A stretch of 64,000 bases of DNA from Shewanella insulae (GCF_009831655.1 NZ_WRPA01000002.1:276559-340558), one strand, 5' to 3'; counted from the first letter of the stretch, positions 1-9,732 are shown. Translations and numbers: made by a program. Notes: generated from the sequence alone by a model not told the origin.

Positions 1-159
1 ATTCATTCCAACGGGGTGATCAACATGCGCGAGTGCCACTACTGCCTCGACTGTCAGGTGACCTATTTCAACGAAGAGAAGTGCCCACCGCTGAAGAAGA
101 TGGCTCGCAAGCGCAAGCAATATAAAGAACAAGAGATCCCAACGGTCACTGCCGTATAG
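1..159 (+). CDS. nosR: NosR, C-terminal end (partial)
   Basis: The window opens inside a reading frame that runs 52 codons to a TAG stop. The visible tail carries the cysteine cluster CHYCLDC and a later Cys-Pro-Pro, followed by a lysine/arginine-rich end. NosR is a polytopic membrane flavoprotein with cytoplasmic iron-sulfur sites that feeds electrons to nitrous oxide reductase and supports nosZ expression. The assignment rests on this cysteine-rich tail and on the position directly before nosZ, which is the usual order in clade I nos clusters. The 5' part, including any promoter of the cluster, lies outside the window. Confidence 0.85.
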   Translation: MHSNGVINMRECHYCLDCQVTYFNEEKCPPLKKMARKRKQYKEQEIPTVTAV

Positions 160-223
160 GACCAAGCAACACACATTTAAGTGCAGGTAATTAAAGTCAA
201 TACAACTATGATGGAGATGGACT

Positions 224-2110
224 ATGCAAGATAACAATAACAAACCGGCAAACCAGTTGGAGAACGCCGGACGACGCGAGTTTATGGGCAAGACGGCCCT
301 GCTCGGCGCCGGCGCTGTCGCCGCGCCCATGAGCGCCGCCATGTTCGCCTCGATGGCCAAGGCCCAGGCGGCCGAGGCTGGCAACAGCCCAGTGGTGCAT
401 CCGGGTGAGCTGGACGAATATTATGGTTTCTGGAGCGGTGGACACTCGGGCGAAGTCCGTATCATGGGCCTGCCCTCGATGCGCGAGCTGATGCGTATCC
501 CGGTATTCAACATCGACAGCGCCACCGGCTGGGGCATCACCAACGAGAGTAAGGCGGTCAAGGGTGACAGCGCTCACCTGCTGGCGGGCGATGCCCACCA
601 TCCTCACATGAGTATGCAAGACGGTCGTTACGATGGTAAGTATCTGTTTATCAACGATAAGGCCAACACACGCGTGGCGCGTATCCGCTGTGACGTCATG
701 AAGACAGATAAGATGATCACTGTGCCTAACGCCCAAGCCATCCACGGCCTGCGGGTACAGAAGGTTCCCTATACCAAGTATGTCATCTGTAACGGCGAGT
801 TCGAGGTCCCACTGGACAACAATGGTAAGGAGACATTGGAAGATGTCAGCACCTACCGCTCACTGTTCAACGTGATCGACGCCGAGAAGATGGAGGTCGC
901 CTTCCAGGTGATGGTCGATGGTAACCTGGACAACACTGACGCCGACTACGACGGTAAGTACTTCGCCTCCACCTGTTACAACTCGGAGATGGGCATGAAC
1001 CTCAGCGAGATGATCACCGCCGAGCGTGACCATGTGGTGATCTTCAACCTGGCCCGCTGTGAAGCCGCGGTCAAGGCCGGTAAGTTCAAGACCTACAACG
1101 GCAACAATGTACCTGTACTGGATGGCCGTAAGGGCTCAGATCTGACCCGCTACATTCCCGTGCCTAAGTCGCCTCACGGATTGAACACCTCGCCGAGCGG
1201 TAAATACTTTGTCGCCAACGGTAAGCTGTCACCTACCGTCTCTATCATCTCCATCGAGAAGCTGGACGACCTGTTCGAGGACAAGATCAAGCCAAGAGAC
1301 GCCATCGTCGGTGAACCTGAGCTAGGCCTCGGCCCGCTACACACGGCGTTCGACAACAAGGGCTACGCCTACACCACCCTCTTCCTCGATAGCCAGATCG
1401 CCAAGTGGAACGTAGAGGAAGCCATTCAGGCCTACCAGGGCAAGAAGGTGAATTACCTACGCCAGAAGCTGGACGTGCACTATCAGCCGGGCCATAACCA
1501 TACCTCTCAGGGCGAAACCCGCGACGCCGACGGTAAGTGGTTGGTATCTCTATGTAAGTTCTCCAAGGACAGATTCCTGCCCGTGGGTCCGCTACGCCCA
1601 GAGAACGATCAGCTGATCGATATCTCAGGCGATGAGATGAAGCTGGTGCACGACGGTCCTACCTTCGCCGAGCCCCATGACTGCATCATAGTGCACCGCA
1701 GCAAGCTCAAGCCGAAGAAGCTCTGGACTCGTGACGACCCGTTGTTTGCCGACACAGTGGCCATGGCAAAAAAAGATGGCGTGCGCCTCATGATGGACAA
1801 CAAGGTGATCCGCGACGGCAACAAGGTTCGCGTCTACATGACCTCGGTCGCGCCAAACTACGGCATGAGTGAGTTTAAGGTTAAGTTGGGCGACGAAGTT
1901 ACCGTGGTGGTCACCAACCTGGATCAGGTGGAAGACGTGACCCACGGTTTCTGTATGACCAACCATGGGGTGCAGATGGAGATTGGCCCGCAGGCCACGG
2001 CATCTGTTACCTTCATCGCCGATAAGCCAGGCGTGCAGTGGTACTACTGCAACTGGTTCTGTCACGCCCTCCACATGGAGATGCGTGGCCGCATGTTGGT
2101 AGAAGCCTAA
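224..2110 (+). CDS. nosZ: Nitrous-oxide reductase NosZ (clade I, Tat-exported)
   Basis: Periplasmic copper enzyme that reduces N2O to N2, the last step of denitrification. The 628-residue length is normal. The N-terminus has a twin-arginine signal (RREFMGK, residues 17-23) followed by a hydrophobic alanine-rich stretch, which marks the Tat-dependent clade I type. DAHHPHMS (residues 123-130) supplies histidines of the CuZ site. The C-terminal cupredoxin domain ends with C609-x-W-x-C613-x3-H617-x2-M620, the CuA ligand pattern. The ATG at 224 has a purine-rich GGAGATGG just upstream. It lies 64 bases after nosR and is followed by a strong hairpin before nosD. Confidence 0.98.
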   Translation: MQDNNNKPANQLENAGRREFMGKTALLGAGAVAAPMSAAMFASMAKAQAAEAGNSPVVHPGELDEYYGFWSGGHSGEVRIMGLPSMRELMRIPVFNIDSATGWGITNESKAVKGDSAHLLAGDAHHPHMSMQDGRYDGKYLFINDKANTRVARIRCDVMKTDKMITVPNAQAIHGLRVQKVPYTKYVICNGEFEVPLDNNGKETLEDVSTYRSLFNVIDAEKMEVAFQVMVDGNLDNTDADYDGKYFASTCYNSEMGMNLSEMITAERDHVVIFNLARCEAAVKAGKFKTYNGNNVPVLDGRKGSDLTRYIPVPKSPHGLNTSPSGKYFVANGKLSPTVSIISIEKLDDLFEDKIKPRDAIVGEPELGLGPLHTAFDNKGYAYTTLFLDSQIAKWNVEEAIQAYQGKKVNYLRQKLDVHYQPGHNHTSQGETRDADGKWLVSLCKFSKDRFLPVGPLRPENDQLIDISGDEMKLVHDGPTFAEPHDCIIVHRSKLKPKKLWTRDDPLFADTVAMAKKDGVRLMMDNKVIRDGNKVRVYMTSVAPNYGMSEFKVKLGDEVTVVVTNLDQVEDVTHGFCMTNHGVQMEIGPQATASVTFIADKPGVQWYYCNWFCHALHMEMRGRMLVEA

Positions 2111-2117
2111 GCGTGAT

Positions 2118-2150
2118 GCAAGGGCCTGACGCACCGCGTTAGGCCCTTGC
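2118..2150 (+). other. Strong 3' hairpin between nosZ and nosD
   Basis: Fifteen bases at 2118-2132 pair with 2136-2150 around a three-base loop, with a single G-U position. No T-run follows (the next bases are cttctataag), so it is not a standard intrinsic terminator. It sits 7 bases after the nosZ stop. It may stabilise the 3' end of a processed nosZ transcript or reduce read-through, giving more nosZ message than nosDFYL message. That role is inference. Confidence 0.6.
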
Positions 2151-2211
2151 CTTCTATAAGTAAAAACCGGTAAAAAAATAAAAGCGATAAGCGCAAGAGG
2201 TGTAATACGCT

Positions 2212-3564
2212 TTGAACCACAGCCATGAAACACCCAAGACTATATCCGGCCTGCTTAGCCCCTTAAGGTGCCTTTGCCTGCTATGCATCATGCTGGGTCT
2301 GGCCCTGCCGACTCTGGCGGCCGAAATCCAGGTGACGCCCGAGCAAGATCTCCAACTGGTGCTAGAGAGTGCCAAAGCAGGCGATACCATCCAGCTACAA
2401 CCGGGCCGCTATCTGGGCAACTTCATCGTCAACAAGGGAATAACCCTGTCTGGCGCCGATGGCTACACCAGCATCATAGACGCCCAGGGCAAGGGCAATG
2501 CACTGCTTCTGCAAAGCTCCAACGTCACCATAGAGAGACTCAAGATAGTCAACTGGGGGGACGATCTCACCGCACAGAACGCCGGCATCTACTCGGACCA
2601 AACCGCCAGCCAGCTCACCATCAGAGAGAATCGGCTAAAGGGTGATGGCTTCGGTATCTGGCTGCAGAAGGGCAAGGAGATCAAGGTTCACCACAACCGC
2701 ATCCAGGGCAACCCGGCGCTCAGATCCGCCGACAGAGGCAACGGGATCCAGCTCTCCATAGTGCAAAATGTAGAGGTGAGCGACAACGAGGTCAGCCAGA
2801 CCCGCGATGGTATCTACATCATCTCAAGCCAACATAACACCATTAAAAACAATACTATGCATAACCTTCGTTACGGAATTCATTATATGTATTCCCACAG
2901 CAATCGCGTGCTGGACAACCTGGCCTACGACACCCGCGCCGGTTATGCCCTGATGAGCTCACGCCATCTCACCGTCAGCGGCAATGAGAGCCGCGACAGC
3001 CAGGACTATGGTTTCCTGATGAATTTCATCACCTACTCAGAGATCAGCCATAACCGCATCTACCGGGTCTGGACCAAACCGGAAAACAAGGTGCTGGGCC
3101 GCGAGGGCAAGGGGCTGTTTGTCTATAACTCGGCCTACAACAGCATCAATCACAACCTGATCGACACCGCGGAGATCGGCATACACCTCACCGCCGGCTC
3201 GGAGCACACCAAAGTGTTTGGCAACAGCTTTATCAACAATCCGGTGCAGGTGAAATATGTGGCCAACCGTCAGGCCGAATGGAGCCAGGACGGCGCCGGT
3301 AACTTCTGGAGCAACTACCTGGGCTGGGATCTCGACAACGACGGCTATGGCGACAGACCCTTCGAGCCCAACGACGGCATCGACAAGCTGATCTGGCAAT
3401 ATCCTGAGGCCAAGATGCTACTGGACAGCCCGGCCGTGCTTATCCTGCGCTGGATACAGACCCAGTTTCCCGTACTCAAACCCGCAGGCGTCAAAGACAG
3501 TTTTCCACTCATGCAGGCCCCCTCCCTGGGTGCCCGGCAGGCAGTTATTAATGAGGCAGAGTGA
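2212..3564 (+). CDS. nosD: NosD, periplasmic copper-site assembly protein
   Basis: NosD is a periplasmic right-handed beta-helix protein needed to build the tetranuclear CuZ centre of NosZ. The 450-residue product begins with a hydrophobic signal peptide ending near LPTLAAE (residues 32-38). It then shows the many Asn-rich short repeats typical of parallel beta-helix proteins (HNRIQGNP, DNEVSQTRDGIY, KNNTMHNLRYGIHY). The start is TTG at 2212, with AGAGG upstream. The first in-frame ATG (2290) would cut into the signal peptide, so TTG is preferred. It is the first gene of the nosDFYL block and overlaps the region where nosF starts. Confidence 0.95.
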   Translation: MNHSHETPKTISGLLSPLRCLCLLCIMLGLALPTLAAEIQVTPEQDLQLVLESAKAGDTIQLQPGRYLGNFIVNKGITLSGADGYTSIIDAQGKGNALLLQSSNVTIERLKIVNWGDDLTAQNAGIYSDQTASQLTIRENRLKGDGFGIWLQKGKEIKVHHNRIQGNPALRSADRGNGIQLSIVQNVEVSDNEVSQTRDGIYIISSQHNTIKNNTMHNLRYGIHYMYSHSNRVLDNLAYDTRAGYALMSSRHLTVSGNESRDSQDYGFLMNFITYSEISHNRIYRVWTKPENKVLGREGKGLFVYNSAYNSINHNLIDTAEIGIHLTAGSEHTKVFGNSFINNPVQVKYVANRQAEWSQDGAGNFWSNYLGWDLDNDGYGDRPFEPNDGIDKLIWQYPEAKMLLDSPAVLILRWIQTQFPVLKPAGVKDSFPLMQAPSLGARQAVINEAE

Positions 3565-3568
3565 CACT

Positions 3569-4522
3569 ATGCAAGCATCTTCTCCTTCGAGACCCATAGT
3601 CTCCCTGAGCGGCGTCGCCAAGCACTATGGCAAGGTCGCGGCGCTCCAGCAGGTCGACTTTGAACTCTTTCCCGGCGAAGTCATGGGGCTGTTTGGCCAC
3701 AACGGCGCCGGCAAGACCACCATCATGAAGCTAGTGCTGGGGATCATCCCCCCCTCAGACGGCCAGGTGAAGGTATTTGGCCAGGATCCCCTCTCCAAGC
3801 AAGCCTTCGAGGCGCGCAAGCAGGTCGGCTATCTGCCGGAGAATGTCAGCTTCTACGATCAGCTCACAGGTCGCGAGGTGCTGCGCTACTTCGCCCGCCT
3901 CAAATCTGTGCCTAAGCAGGCGATCGAACAACTGCTGGAGCAGGTGGGCCTGACCCACGCCATGGATCGCCAGGTAAAGACCTACTCCAAGGGGATGCGT
4001 CAGCGTCTTGGCCTGGCCCAGGCCTTCCTCGGCAGCCCTAAGCTGCTGCTGCTTGATGAACCCACAGTAGGGCTGGATCCCATCGCCACCCAGGAGTTTT
4101 ACGCCAGCGTCGATAAGCTCAAGAGCGAAGGCGCCAGCATCATACTCTGCTCCCATGTGCTACCCGGCGTCGAGCAGCATATCGACCGCGCCCTGATCAT
4201 CTCAGGCGGCCGCCTGCTGGCCAAGGGCAGCCTGAGCGAGCTCAGACTGCAGGCAAAACTCCCCGTGGCCATCAAGACCCAGGGGCTCAACGGCGCCCTG
4301 AAACAGGATGCTCGCTTCACCCCCTATCTTATCGCCCCGGATCAGCTACTGGTACCCGAACAGGAGAAGCTCGCCATCATACGTCAGCTGGTCGAGCTGG
4401 ATCAGCTGGGGGATATTCGCGTCGAACCCGCCGATCTGGAACGTGTCTACCAGCACTATCTCGGCCAGGGTACCGCCGCAAGCAGCCCGAATGCCAGCCA
4501 CCAAGGAGGGCCAACACAATGA
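3569..4522 (+). CDS. nosF: NosF, ABC transporter ATP-binding protein
   Basis: Cytoplasmic ATPase subunit that works with the membrane protein NosY and with NosD in maturation of the NosZ copper centre. The chosen ATG at 3569 follows GAGGCAGA and gives 317 residues; an upstream GTG at 3530 in the same frame would overlap nosD. Visible motifs are Walker A GHNGAGKT, signature YSKGMRQRL, Walker B LLLLDEPTVGLDP and the switch histidine SHVLPG. The C-terminal tail beyond the nucleotide-binding domain is usual for this ABC-2 family. Its stop overlaps the nosY start by four bases (ATGA). Confidence 0.94.
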   Translation: MQASSPSRPIVSLSGVAKHYGKVAALQQVDFELFPGEVMGLFGHNGAGKTTIMKLVLGIIPPSDGQVKVFGQDPLSKQAFEARKQVGYLPENVSFYDQLTGREVLRYFARLKSVPKQAIEQLLEQVGLTHAMDRQVKTYSKGMRQRLGLAQAFLGSPKLLLLDEPTVGLDPIATQEFYASVDKLKSEGASIILCSHVLPGVEQHIDRALIISGGRLLAKGSLSELRLQAKLPVAIKTQGLNGALKQDARFTPYLIAPDQLLVPEQEKLAIIRQLVELDQLGDIRVEPADLERVYQHYLGQGTAASSPNASHQGGPTQ

Positions 4523-5337
4523 ATGCCATTCTCGCCGTCGCCATCAAGGAGTTTCAGGACGGGCTGCGCAATCGCTGGCTGATCTCCATTACCCTCATCT
4601 TCGCCGTGCTCTCCCTGGGGCTCAGCTACTATGGCTCGGTCGCCTCTGGGCAGCTAGGCACCGCCTCGCTGTCGTCCACCATCGCCAGCCTGTCGAGCCT
4701 GGCGGTGTTTCTGATCCCGCTTATCGCCCTGCTGCTGGCCTACGACAGCTTCGTCGGCGAACAAGAGGCCGGCACCCTGCTCTTGCTGCTCACCTACCCC
4801 ATCAGCCATACCCAGCTCTTGCTAGGCAAGTTTGTCGGCCAGGGGGCCATCATGGCACTGGCCACCAGCCTGGGCTTCGGCAGTGCCGCTGTGCTACTGG
4901 CCAGCCAATCCGACCCAAGCGCGGTGCTGCAGAGCTTCGGCCTGTTTATCGCCACCGCGATCCTGCTCGGCCTCTGTTTTATCAGCATCGCCTATGTGAT
5001 CAGCCTGTCGGTGAGTGAGAAATCCAAGGCTGCCGGACTGGCGCTGATGCTCTGGTTCTTCTTCGTGCTGGTGTTCGATCTCGCCCTGCTGGCGGTGTTG
5101 GTCGGTATAGAGGAAGGGCTGAGCCAGCAGCAGCTGGTGCAGCTGATGATGCTCAACCCGGCGGATCTCTTCCGCCTGGTGAATCTCGCCAGCCTGGATA
5201 CCAAGGATGTCAACGGTGTGCTGGCGGTGGCCATCAACAGAAGCATGTCGGCCGGCGGCCTGTTTTCCTTGCTCCTGGCCTGGGTATTCGCCCCACTCTC
5301 TTTAGCCGCCTTAATCTTTAACAGGAAGACACTCTAA
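4519..5337 (+). CDS. nosY: NosY, ABC-2 type permease for NosZ maturation
   Basis: Integral membrane partner of NosF; the NosFY transporter together with NosD is required for assembly of the copper-sulfide cluster of NosZ. The 272 residues form about six hydrophobic helices, starting with a short cytoplasmic N-terminus (AVAIKEFQDGLRNRW) typical of ABC-2 permeases. It overlaps nosF by four bases and nosL by one base, which indicates translational coupling. Confidence 0.94.
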   Translation: MNAILAVAIKEFQDGLRNRWLISITLIFAVLSLGLSYYGSVASGQLGTASLSSTIASLSSLAVFLIPLIALLLAYDSFVGEQEAGTLLLLLTYPISHTQLLLGKFVGQGAIMALATSLGFGSAAVLLASQSDPSAVLQSFGLFIATAILLGLCFISIAYVISLSVSEKSKAAGLALMLWFFFVLVFDLALLAVLVGIEEGLSQQQLVQLMMLNPADLFRLVNLASLDTKDVNGVLAVAINRSMSAGGLFSLLLAWVFAPLSLAALIFNRKTL

Positions 5338-5858
5338 TGCGTCAAACCAGAATGCGCCAAACCAAGCTTGCCAATTCGCCACTGTTCATGAGTCTCGTCA
5401 GCCTTCTCCTACTGGGGCTGAGTGCCTGCGGGCAAGAGAGTGAAAATAACGCTGTCCGAGAGGCGGTCGCCATAGAGCACGGCGACGAGTGTCACCTGTG
5501 CGGCATGCTGATAGGTAACTTCCCCGGCCCCAAGGGCGAGCTCTATCTCAAGACCGAAGATACGGTGAAGAAGTTCTGCTCCACCCGGGATCTGTTTAGC
5601 TTCCTGCTGGATCCCGAGTACCGCAAACAGGTCAAGGAGATCTATGTGCACGACATGGCCAGGAGCCCCTGGCAGGCACCGCAGGACAGTCACTTTATCG
5701 ACGCCAGACAGGCCTGGTACGTGGTGGGGTCGAACCAGACCGGCGCCATGGGCAAGACGCTAGCCAGCTTCGGTGAGCAGAAGGATGCCGAGGCCTTTGC
5801 CGCCGAGTTTGGCGGCCAGGTATACCCCTTCAGGCAGATCAGCCTCTCCATGCTCTAG
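5337..5858 (+). CDS. nosL: NosL, copper-chaperone lipoprotein
   Basis: Outer-membrane lipoprotein thought to deliver Cu(I) for NosZ assembly. The signal peptide ends in the lipobox LSAC, with C31 as the lipidated residue. The metal-binding motif C52-H-L-C55-G-M57 is intact. The 173-residue length is normal. Its ATG overlaps the nosY stop; a second in-frame ATG at 5352 would also leave a usable signal peptide. It is the last gene of the nos cluster and faces the emrB-like gene, with only 18 bases and no clear terminator between them. Confidence 0.95.
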   Translation: MRQTRMRQTKLANSPLFMSLVSLLLLGLSACGQESENNAVREAVAIEHGDECHLCGMLIGNFPGPKGELYLKTEDTVKKFCSTRDLFSFLLDPEYRKQVKEIYVHDMARSPWQAPQDSHFIDARQAWYVVGSNQTGAMGKTLASFGEQKDAEAFAAEFGGQVYPFRQISLSML

Positions 5859-5876
5859 CTGGCTAATTGCTAACGA

Positions 5877-7505
5877 TTAGGCAGCGTCGGATTTAGGCTT
5901 ACGGATCATCAGCACGGCCACCACGGCCAGCATCAGCAGCACCGAGATGATCAGAAACACATCGTTATAGGCCTGAATGTAGGCCTGCTGGGTCATGGTC
6001 TTGGCCAGCATGGCCTTGGCCTGCGCCTGGGCGGTCACGGGATCCGAGCCCCCCTGCACAAACAGCTGTGTGGTCTGTTGCAGATATTGAAATGCCTGGC
6101 CGCTCACAGCCGTCACCGTCTGTTTCATGTCTGCCAGATGGGTACGCGACTGATTGTCGATCAGGGTGGCCACCAGGGCAATGCCGAAGGCGCCGCCGAG
6201 ATTACGGATCACATTGAGCACGGTCGAGGCCGAGGGCGTCTGCTGGGCGCTGATGTGCATGGTCGCGATTATGCCGATAGGCACCAGGATAAAGGGCTGG
6301 CCAAGGGCCCTGACCACCTGGGCCAGGATCATCTGCTCGCCGGCAAAGTCCAGCGTCATGTGGCTGTTCATGTAGTAACTCAGGGCAAACATGCTAAAGC
6401 CGAAGGCCGCCAGGTAACGCCCGTCGAACCTTTGCAGCAATCTCGGCACAAGCGGCAGCACTAGCAGCTGAGGGAAGCCCATCCACATGATCACCTCGCC
6501 GATCTCCAGCGGACTATAGTCATGGATCTGCGACAGATAGAGGGGGATCATATAGATAGCCGAGAACAGCGCCATCCCCAGCAGAAAATAGGCCAGGGTC
6601 GACAGGGCAAAGTCACGCTGCCCCAGCAACCTGAGGTTCACCAGCGGCGATGACTTTCGCAGCTGAATAAAGACAAACAGGACGATGTTGATGACCGCGA
6701 CGATCGCCAGGTTCTGGATCAGCTCTGAGCCAAACCAATCCTTACGATTGCCCTCCTCCAGCACTACCTCGAGACACCCCATACCCAGCGCCATGGTGAC
6801 AATGCCTGAATAATCGGCGTTCTTCAGCTTGTCCCAATCGATAGCCTGAGGCCTTAAACCATAGGCGAGCATGGCCATCACCAGCAGCCCGGGCGGAATA
6901 TTAATATAGAAGAGATAGTGCCAGCTAAACTGCTCGGTAAGCCAGCCCCCCAGAGTGGGGCCGATAGATGGTGCGAAGGTGGCGGTGACGCCAAACAGCG
7001 CCATGCCCGTGGCGCGCTTCTCCTCGGGCAGCAGCTCCAAAATGAGCCGAAAGGCCAGCGGGATCAGCGCGCCGCCGAAGAAGCCCTGCAGGGCGCGAAA
7101 GGCGATCATCGCCTCCAGGTTCCAGGATAGCGAACAGAGGAAAGAGGCTAAGATGAAGGCCGCCGTGGTCCACAGCAGATAACGCCTCACCGACAGCCCC
7201 TGACTCAACCAGCCAGACAGTGGGATGGCGATCATCTCGGCCACCAGATAGGCGGTGGCTATCCAAGAGCCCTCCTCCAGGGTCGCCCCCAGGCTGCCCT
7301 GGATCTCCTTCATCGAGGCGTTGGTGATCTGAATATCCAGGATCGCCATGAAGGCGCCAAATAGGCCGGCGAATACGGCGACCCAGGAGCGAAAGCTGCC
7401 GCGCTCATATCCCTGGGGCCTAGCCGTCTTGGGACTAGCGACTTGCGGCTTATCTAGTTCGCCCGTTACTACAGGACTCTCCTGGGTGGCACTCACGCCG
7501 CTCAT
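5877..7505 (-). CDS. EmrB-like MFS drug transporter (DHA2, 14 helices)
   Basis: Inner-membrane proton-driven exporter of the DHA2 branch of the major facilitator superfamily. The 542 residues contain about fourteen hydrophobic helices, with the family motif LDIQITNASMKEIQGSLG in helix 1 and WIATAYLVAEM in helix 2. The N-terminal 35 residues are a polar cytoplasmic extension. Its start overlaps the stop of the upstream HlyD-family gene by four bases, so the two form a coupled efflux pair that would join a TolC-type outer membrane channel. Substrates cannot be told from sequence. Confidence 0.93.
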   Translation of the reverse strand: MSGVSATQESPVVTGELDKPQVASPKTARPQGYERGSFRSWVAVFAGLFGAFMAILDIQITNASMKEIQGSLGATLEEGSWIATAYLVAEMIAIPLSGWLSQGLSVRRYLLWTTAAFILASFLCSLSWNLEAMIAFRALQGFFGGALIPLAFRLILELLPEEKRATGMALFGVTATFAPSIGPTLGGWLTEQFSWHYLFYINIPPGLLVMAMLAYGLRPQAIDWDKLKNADYSGIVTMALGMGCLEVVLEEGNRKDWFGSELIQNLAIVAVINIVLFVFIQLRKSSPLVNLRLLGQRDFALSTLAYFLLGMALFSAIYMIPLYLSQIHDYSPLEIGEVIMWMGFPQLLVLPLVPRLLQRFDGRYLAAFGFSMFALSYYMNSHMTLDFAGEQMILAQVVRALGQPFILVPIGIIATMHISAQQTPSASTVLNVIRNLGGAFGIALVATLIDNQSRTHLADMKQTVTAVSGQAFQYLQQTTQLFVQGGSDPVTAQAQAKAMLAKTMTQQAYIQAYNDVFLIISVLLMLAVVAVLMIRKPKSDAA

Positions 7506-8578
7506 TGGGTGGCCTTAACCGAAACCTGCTTACGATTGCTGGCGATCACAGTATCTTTCGGCGCGCCTCGGGTATCCACCTTCACCACGGCACTGAGGCC
7601 GGGGACGATATTGGTCTGGTCGTCCAGTTCCAAACGGATCCGCACCGGAATGCGCTGTACTATCTTGGTGAAGTTGCCGGTGGCATTTTCCGCCGGCAAC
7701 AGGCTGAATTTGGCGCCAGAGGCGGGTGCCAGGCTATCGATCACACCAGTAAAGCTCTGGTCGGGAAACGCGTCGAGATGAACCTGAACCAACTGCCCAG
7801 GCTGCATATGCTGGATCTGGGTCTCCTTGAAATTGGCGGTGATCCACACCGCGCCATCCGGCACCAAACTGTAGAGGGACTGCCCCGGCTGCACATACTG
7901 GCCGGTCAGGGCGCCGCGCTTGCCGATCACGCCTGAGAAGGGGGCTCTGATCTGGGTATCGGCCAGCTGTATCTCGGCCAGCTCCAGGCCCGCCTTGGCC
8001 TGGGCCACCTGGGACTGACTCTGATTCAGCTGGGCGTTAAGCACCGCCAGCTCGGCCTGTTTAGCCACCAGGGCCGCCTTGGCCTCGTCTAGGTGACCCA
8101 CGGCCGAGTCGAAGGCGGCAGTCGCCTGATCCACCTCATCCTGTGAGCTGTAATCTCTGTGTCTTAATTTGGTGGTGCGTTTAAGCTGCTGCTCGGCGCG
8201 GATCTTCTCCGCCTCGGCGCTGGCCACACCGGCGGCCGCCTGGCGTATAATAGCCTGTTGCAGCGTCACCTTGGCCGACAGGGTCTGCAGCTCTGCCTGA
8301 CGGCTCTGCAGACTCGCCTGGCTCTGACTCACCTTGGCGCGGTACTGATTCGACTCCAGCTCGGCCAGCAACTGCCCCTGCTCCACATGCTGGTTATCTG
8401 TCACCTTAGCAGTCACCACATAACCCGGCACCTTGACGCTGATGTTAGAGATATCGGCCTCGACATAGGCGTTGTCGGTCGACTCGATAAATCGAACCTG
8501 ACTCCACCAGTAGTAGCCGGCAACCACCAGGGCTAACAAGAGCAGCGGTAATACGATAAATATGCGACGCTTTGACAT
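7502..8578 (-). CDS. EmrA-like periplasmic adaptor (HlyD family)
   Basis: Membrane-fusion subunit of a tripartite efflux pump. The 358 residues show an N-terminal membrane anchor (residues about 5-26), a biotinyl-lipoyl half (VEADISNISVKVPGYV), a Gln/Ala-rich coiled coil (residues about 85-195) and the second lipoyl half (IRAPFSGVIGKRGALTGQYV). A GGGGGTTGG ribosome-binding stretch precedes the ATG. It is the first gene of the pair with the MFS transporter and is transcribed divergently from a LysR regulator, which probably controls it. Confidence 0.93.
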   Translation of the reverse strand: MSKRRIFIVLPLLLLALVVAGYYWWSQVRFIESTDNAYVEADISNISVKVPGYVVTAKVTDNQHVEQGQLLAELESNQYRAKVSQSQASLQSRQAELQTLSAKVTLQQAIIRQAAAGVASAEAEKIRAEQQLKRTTKLRHRDYSSQDEVDQATAAFDSAVGHLDEAKAALVAKQAELAVLNAQLNQSQSQVAQAKAGLELAEIQLADTQIRAPFSGVIGKRGALTGQYVQPGQSLYSLVPDGAVWITANFKETQIQHMQPGQLVQVHLDAFPDQSFTGVIDSLAPASGAKFSLLPAENATGNFTKIVQRIPVRIRLELDDQTNIVPGLSAVVKVDTRGAPKDTVIASNRKQVSVKATQ

Positions 8579-8611
8579 CCAACCCCCACGGATAAATACC
8601 TTGATTAGGAT

Positions 8612-8639
8612 TTGATAGTTTACTACTGTCTTATAATAT
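8612..8639 (+). promoter_or_regulatory. Candidate sigma-70 promoter for the LysR gene
   Basis: TTGATA at 8612-8617 and TAATAT at 8634-8639 are separated by 16 bases inside the 110-base AT-rich divergent region between emrA-like and lysR genes. LysR proteins usually bind such shared intergenic regions. No clean T-N11-A operator can be singled out by eye. Confidence 0.4.
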
Positions 8640-8688
8640 TTATTAGATAGTTAAAAAATTACCAACTGTTTCACAGGTGTAACAATAG

Positions 8689-9633
8689 ATGGATTTGAAT
8701 CGCATTCAGATGTTCGCCCAGGTGGTGGAAAAAGGCAGCTTCACCGCGGCCGCCAGGGCGATGGGACTCACCAAGGCAACGGTGAGCCGTAAGATCGCCG
8801 AACTTGAGACAGATACCGGGGTACAGCTGCTGTATCGCACCACCCGCGCCCTCAAGCTCACCGAGGCGGGTAGCATCTATTACAACAAGATCCAGCGGAT
8901 CCTGATGGACCTGCAGAGCGCCGAAGACCAGCTCAGCGCCAGCCAGGAGACCATCAAGGGCAACCTGAAGATCGTCTGTCCCATAGAGCTGGGACAGTTG
9001 TTCTTCGGCCGCATCTTCGCCCGCTTTCTCGAGGCGCACCCGGAGATGACCCTGGACGCCGAGCTGACCAATCGTAAGGTCGACATGATAGAGGAAGGGA
9101 TAGACATTCTGTTTCAGGTGTCAGATGTGCGCGACTCCCGCCTGCAATCCTATCGGGTGCTCAACACAGATAAATCTTTGGTAGCCAACCCCACTTACCT
9201 GGCACGTTATGGCATACCGACTACGCCACAGGATCTGACCTCCCACAAGGCGATTCGCCTCAAGTCGACCCATATCGACGGCGGCTGGACTCTGTTCGAT
9301 GGCAAACAATGGATCACCATAGAACCCGAGGCTCAGCTGACGGTCAACAATGTCACCCTGGCACGAGAGGCCGCCATCGAAGGGTTGGGAATAGCCACAG
9401 TGCCGACCCTGGTGGCACAGGCTGCCATCGAAGAGGGGCTACTGATCCCCCTGTTGACTGACTTTCCCATGGCGCAGACCGCCATCACCCTGAGCTTTCC
9501 CCGCCGAGCCTATCTGCCGCGCAAGTATCGCGCCTTTATCGAGTATATCTATCAGTCCCTGTTTGACCGCAGGCCAGGGGAGATCCTGGAGATCCCTGAT
9601 TTCATCACCCCGCCACCAGACTCGGGCGTTTAG
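8689..9633 (+). CDS. LysR-family transcriptional regulator
   Basis: DNA-binding regulator of 314 residues. The N-terminal winged helix-turn-helix is clear (MFAQVVEKGSFTAAARAMGL, then TKATVSRKIAELE), followed by a linker helix and a LysR substrate-binding domain (residues about 90-295) with the usual IEGLGIATVPTLV segment. It is divergent from the EmrAB-like efflux genes, so regulation of that pair in response to an effector is the likely job. The effector is unknown. Confidence 0.9.
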   Translation: MDLNRIQMFAQVVEKGSFTAAARAMGLTKATVSRKIAELETDTGVQLLYRTTRALKLTEAGSIYYNKIQRILMDLQSAEDQLSASQETIKGNLKIVCPIELGQLFFGRIFARFLEAHPEMTLDAELTNRKVDMIEEGIDILFQVSDVRDSRLQSYRVLNTDKSLVANPTYLARYGIPTTPQDLTSHKAIRLKSTHIDGGWTLFDGKQWITIEPEAQLTVNNVTLAREAAIEGLGIATVPTLVAQAAIEEGLLIPLLTDFPMAQTAITLSFPRRAYLPRKYRAFIEYIYQSLFDRRPGEILEIPDFITPPPDSGV

Positions 9634-9732
9634 GTAGCACAGATTTAACAAAATAAGCTCCAGAGTCTGCAAAATCGTCGATAAAGCTGCTAACATTGGG
9701 CCAATTTTTTTCGCTTAAAGAGATATCGCAAG

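Noticed and set aside
160..223. FNR or NnrR site before nosZ
   Set aside because: No TTGAT-N4-ATCAA type sequence is present; control probably acts upstream of nosR, outside the window.
206..745. 179-codon frame on the minus strand
   Set aside because: Antisense to nosZ; His-rich composition typical of shadow frames in GC-rich genes.
4308..5018. 236-codon open frame on the plus strand
   Set aside because: It lies across the end of nosF and the start of nosY in another frame, has an implausible Arg/His/Pro-rich product, and both nos genes are well supported.
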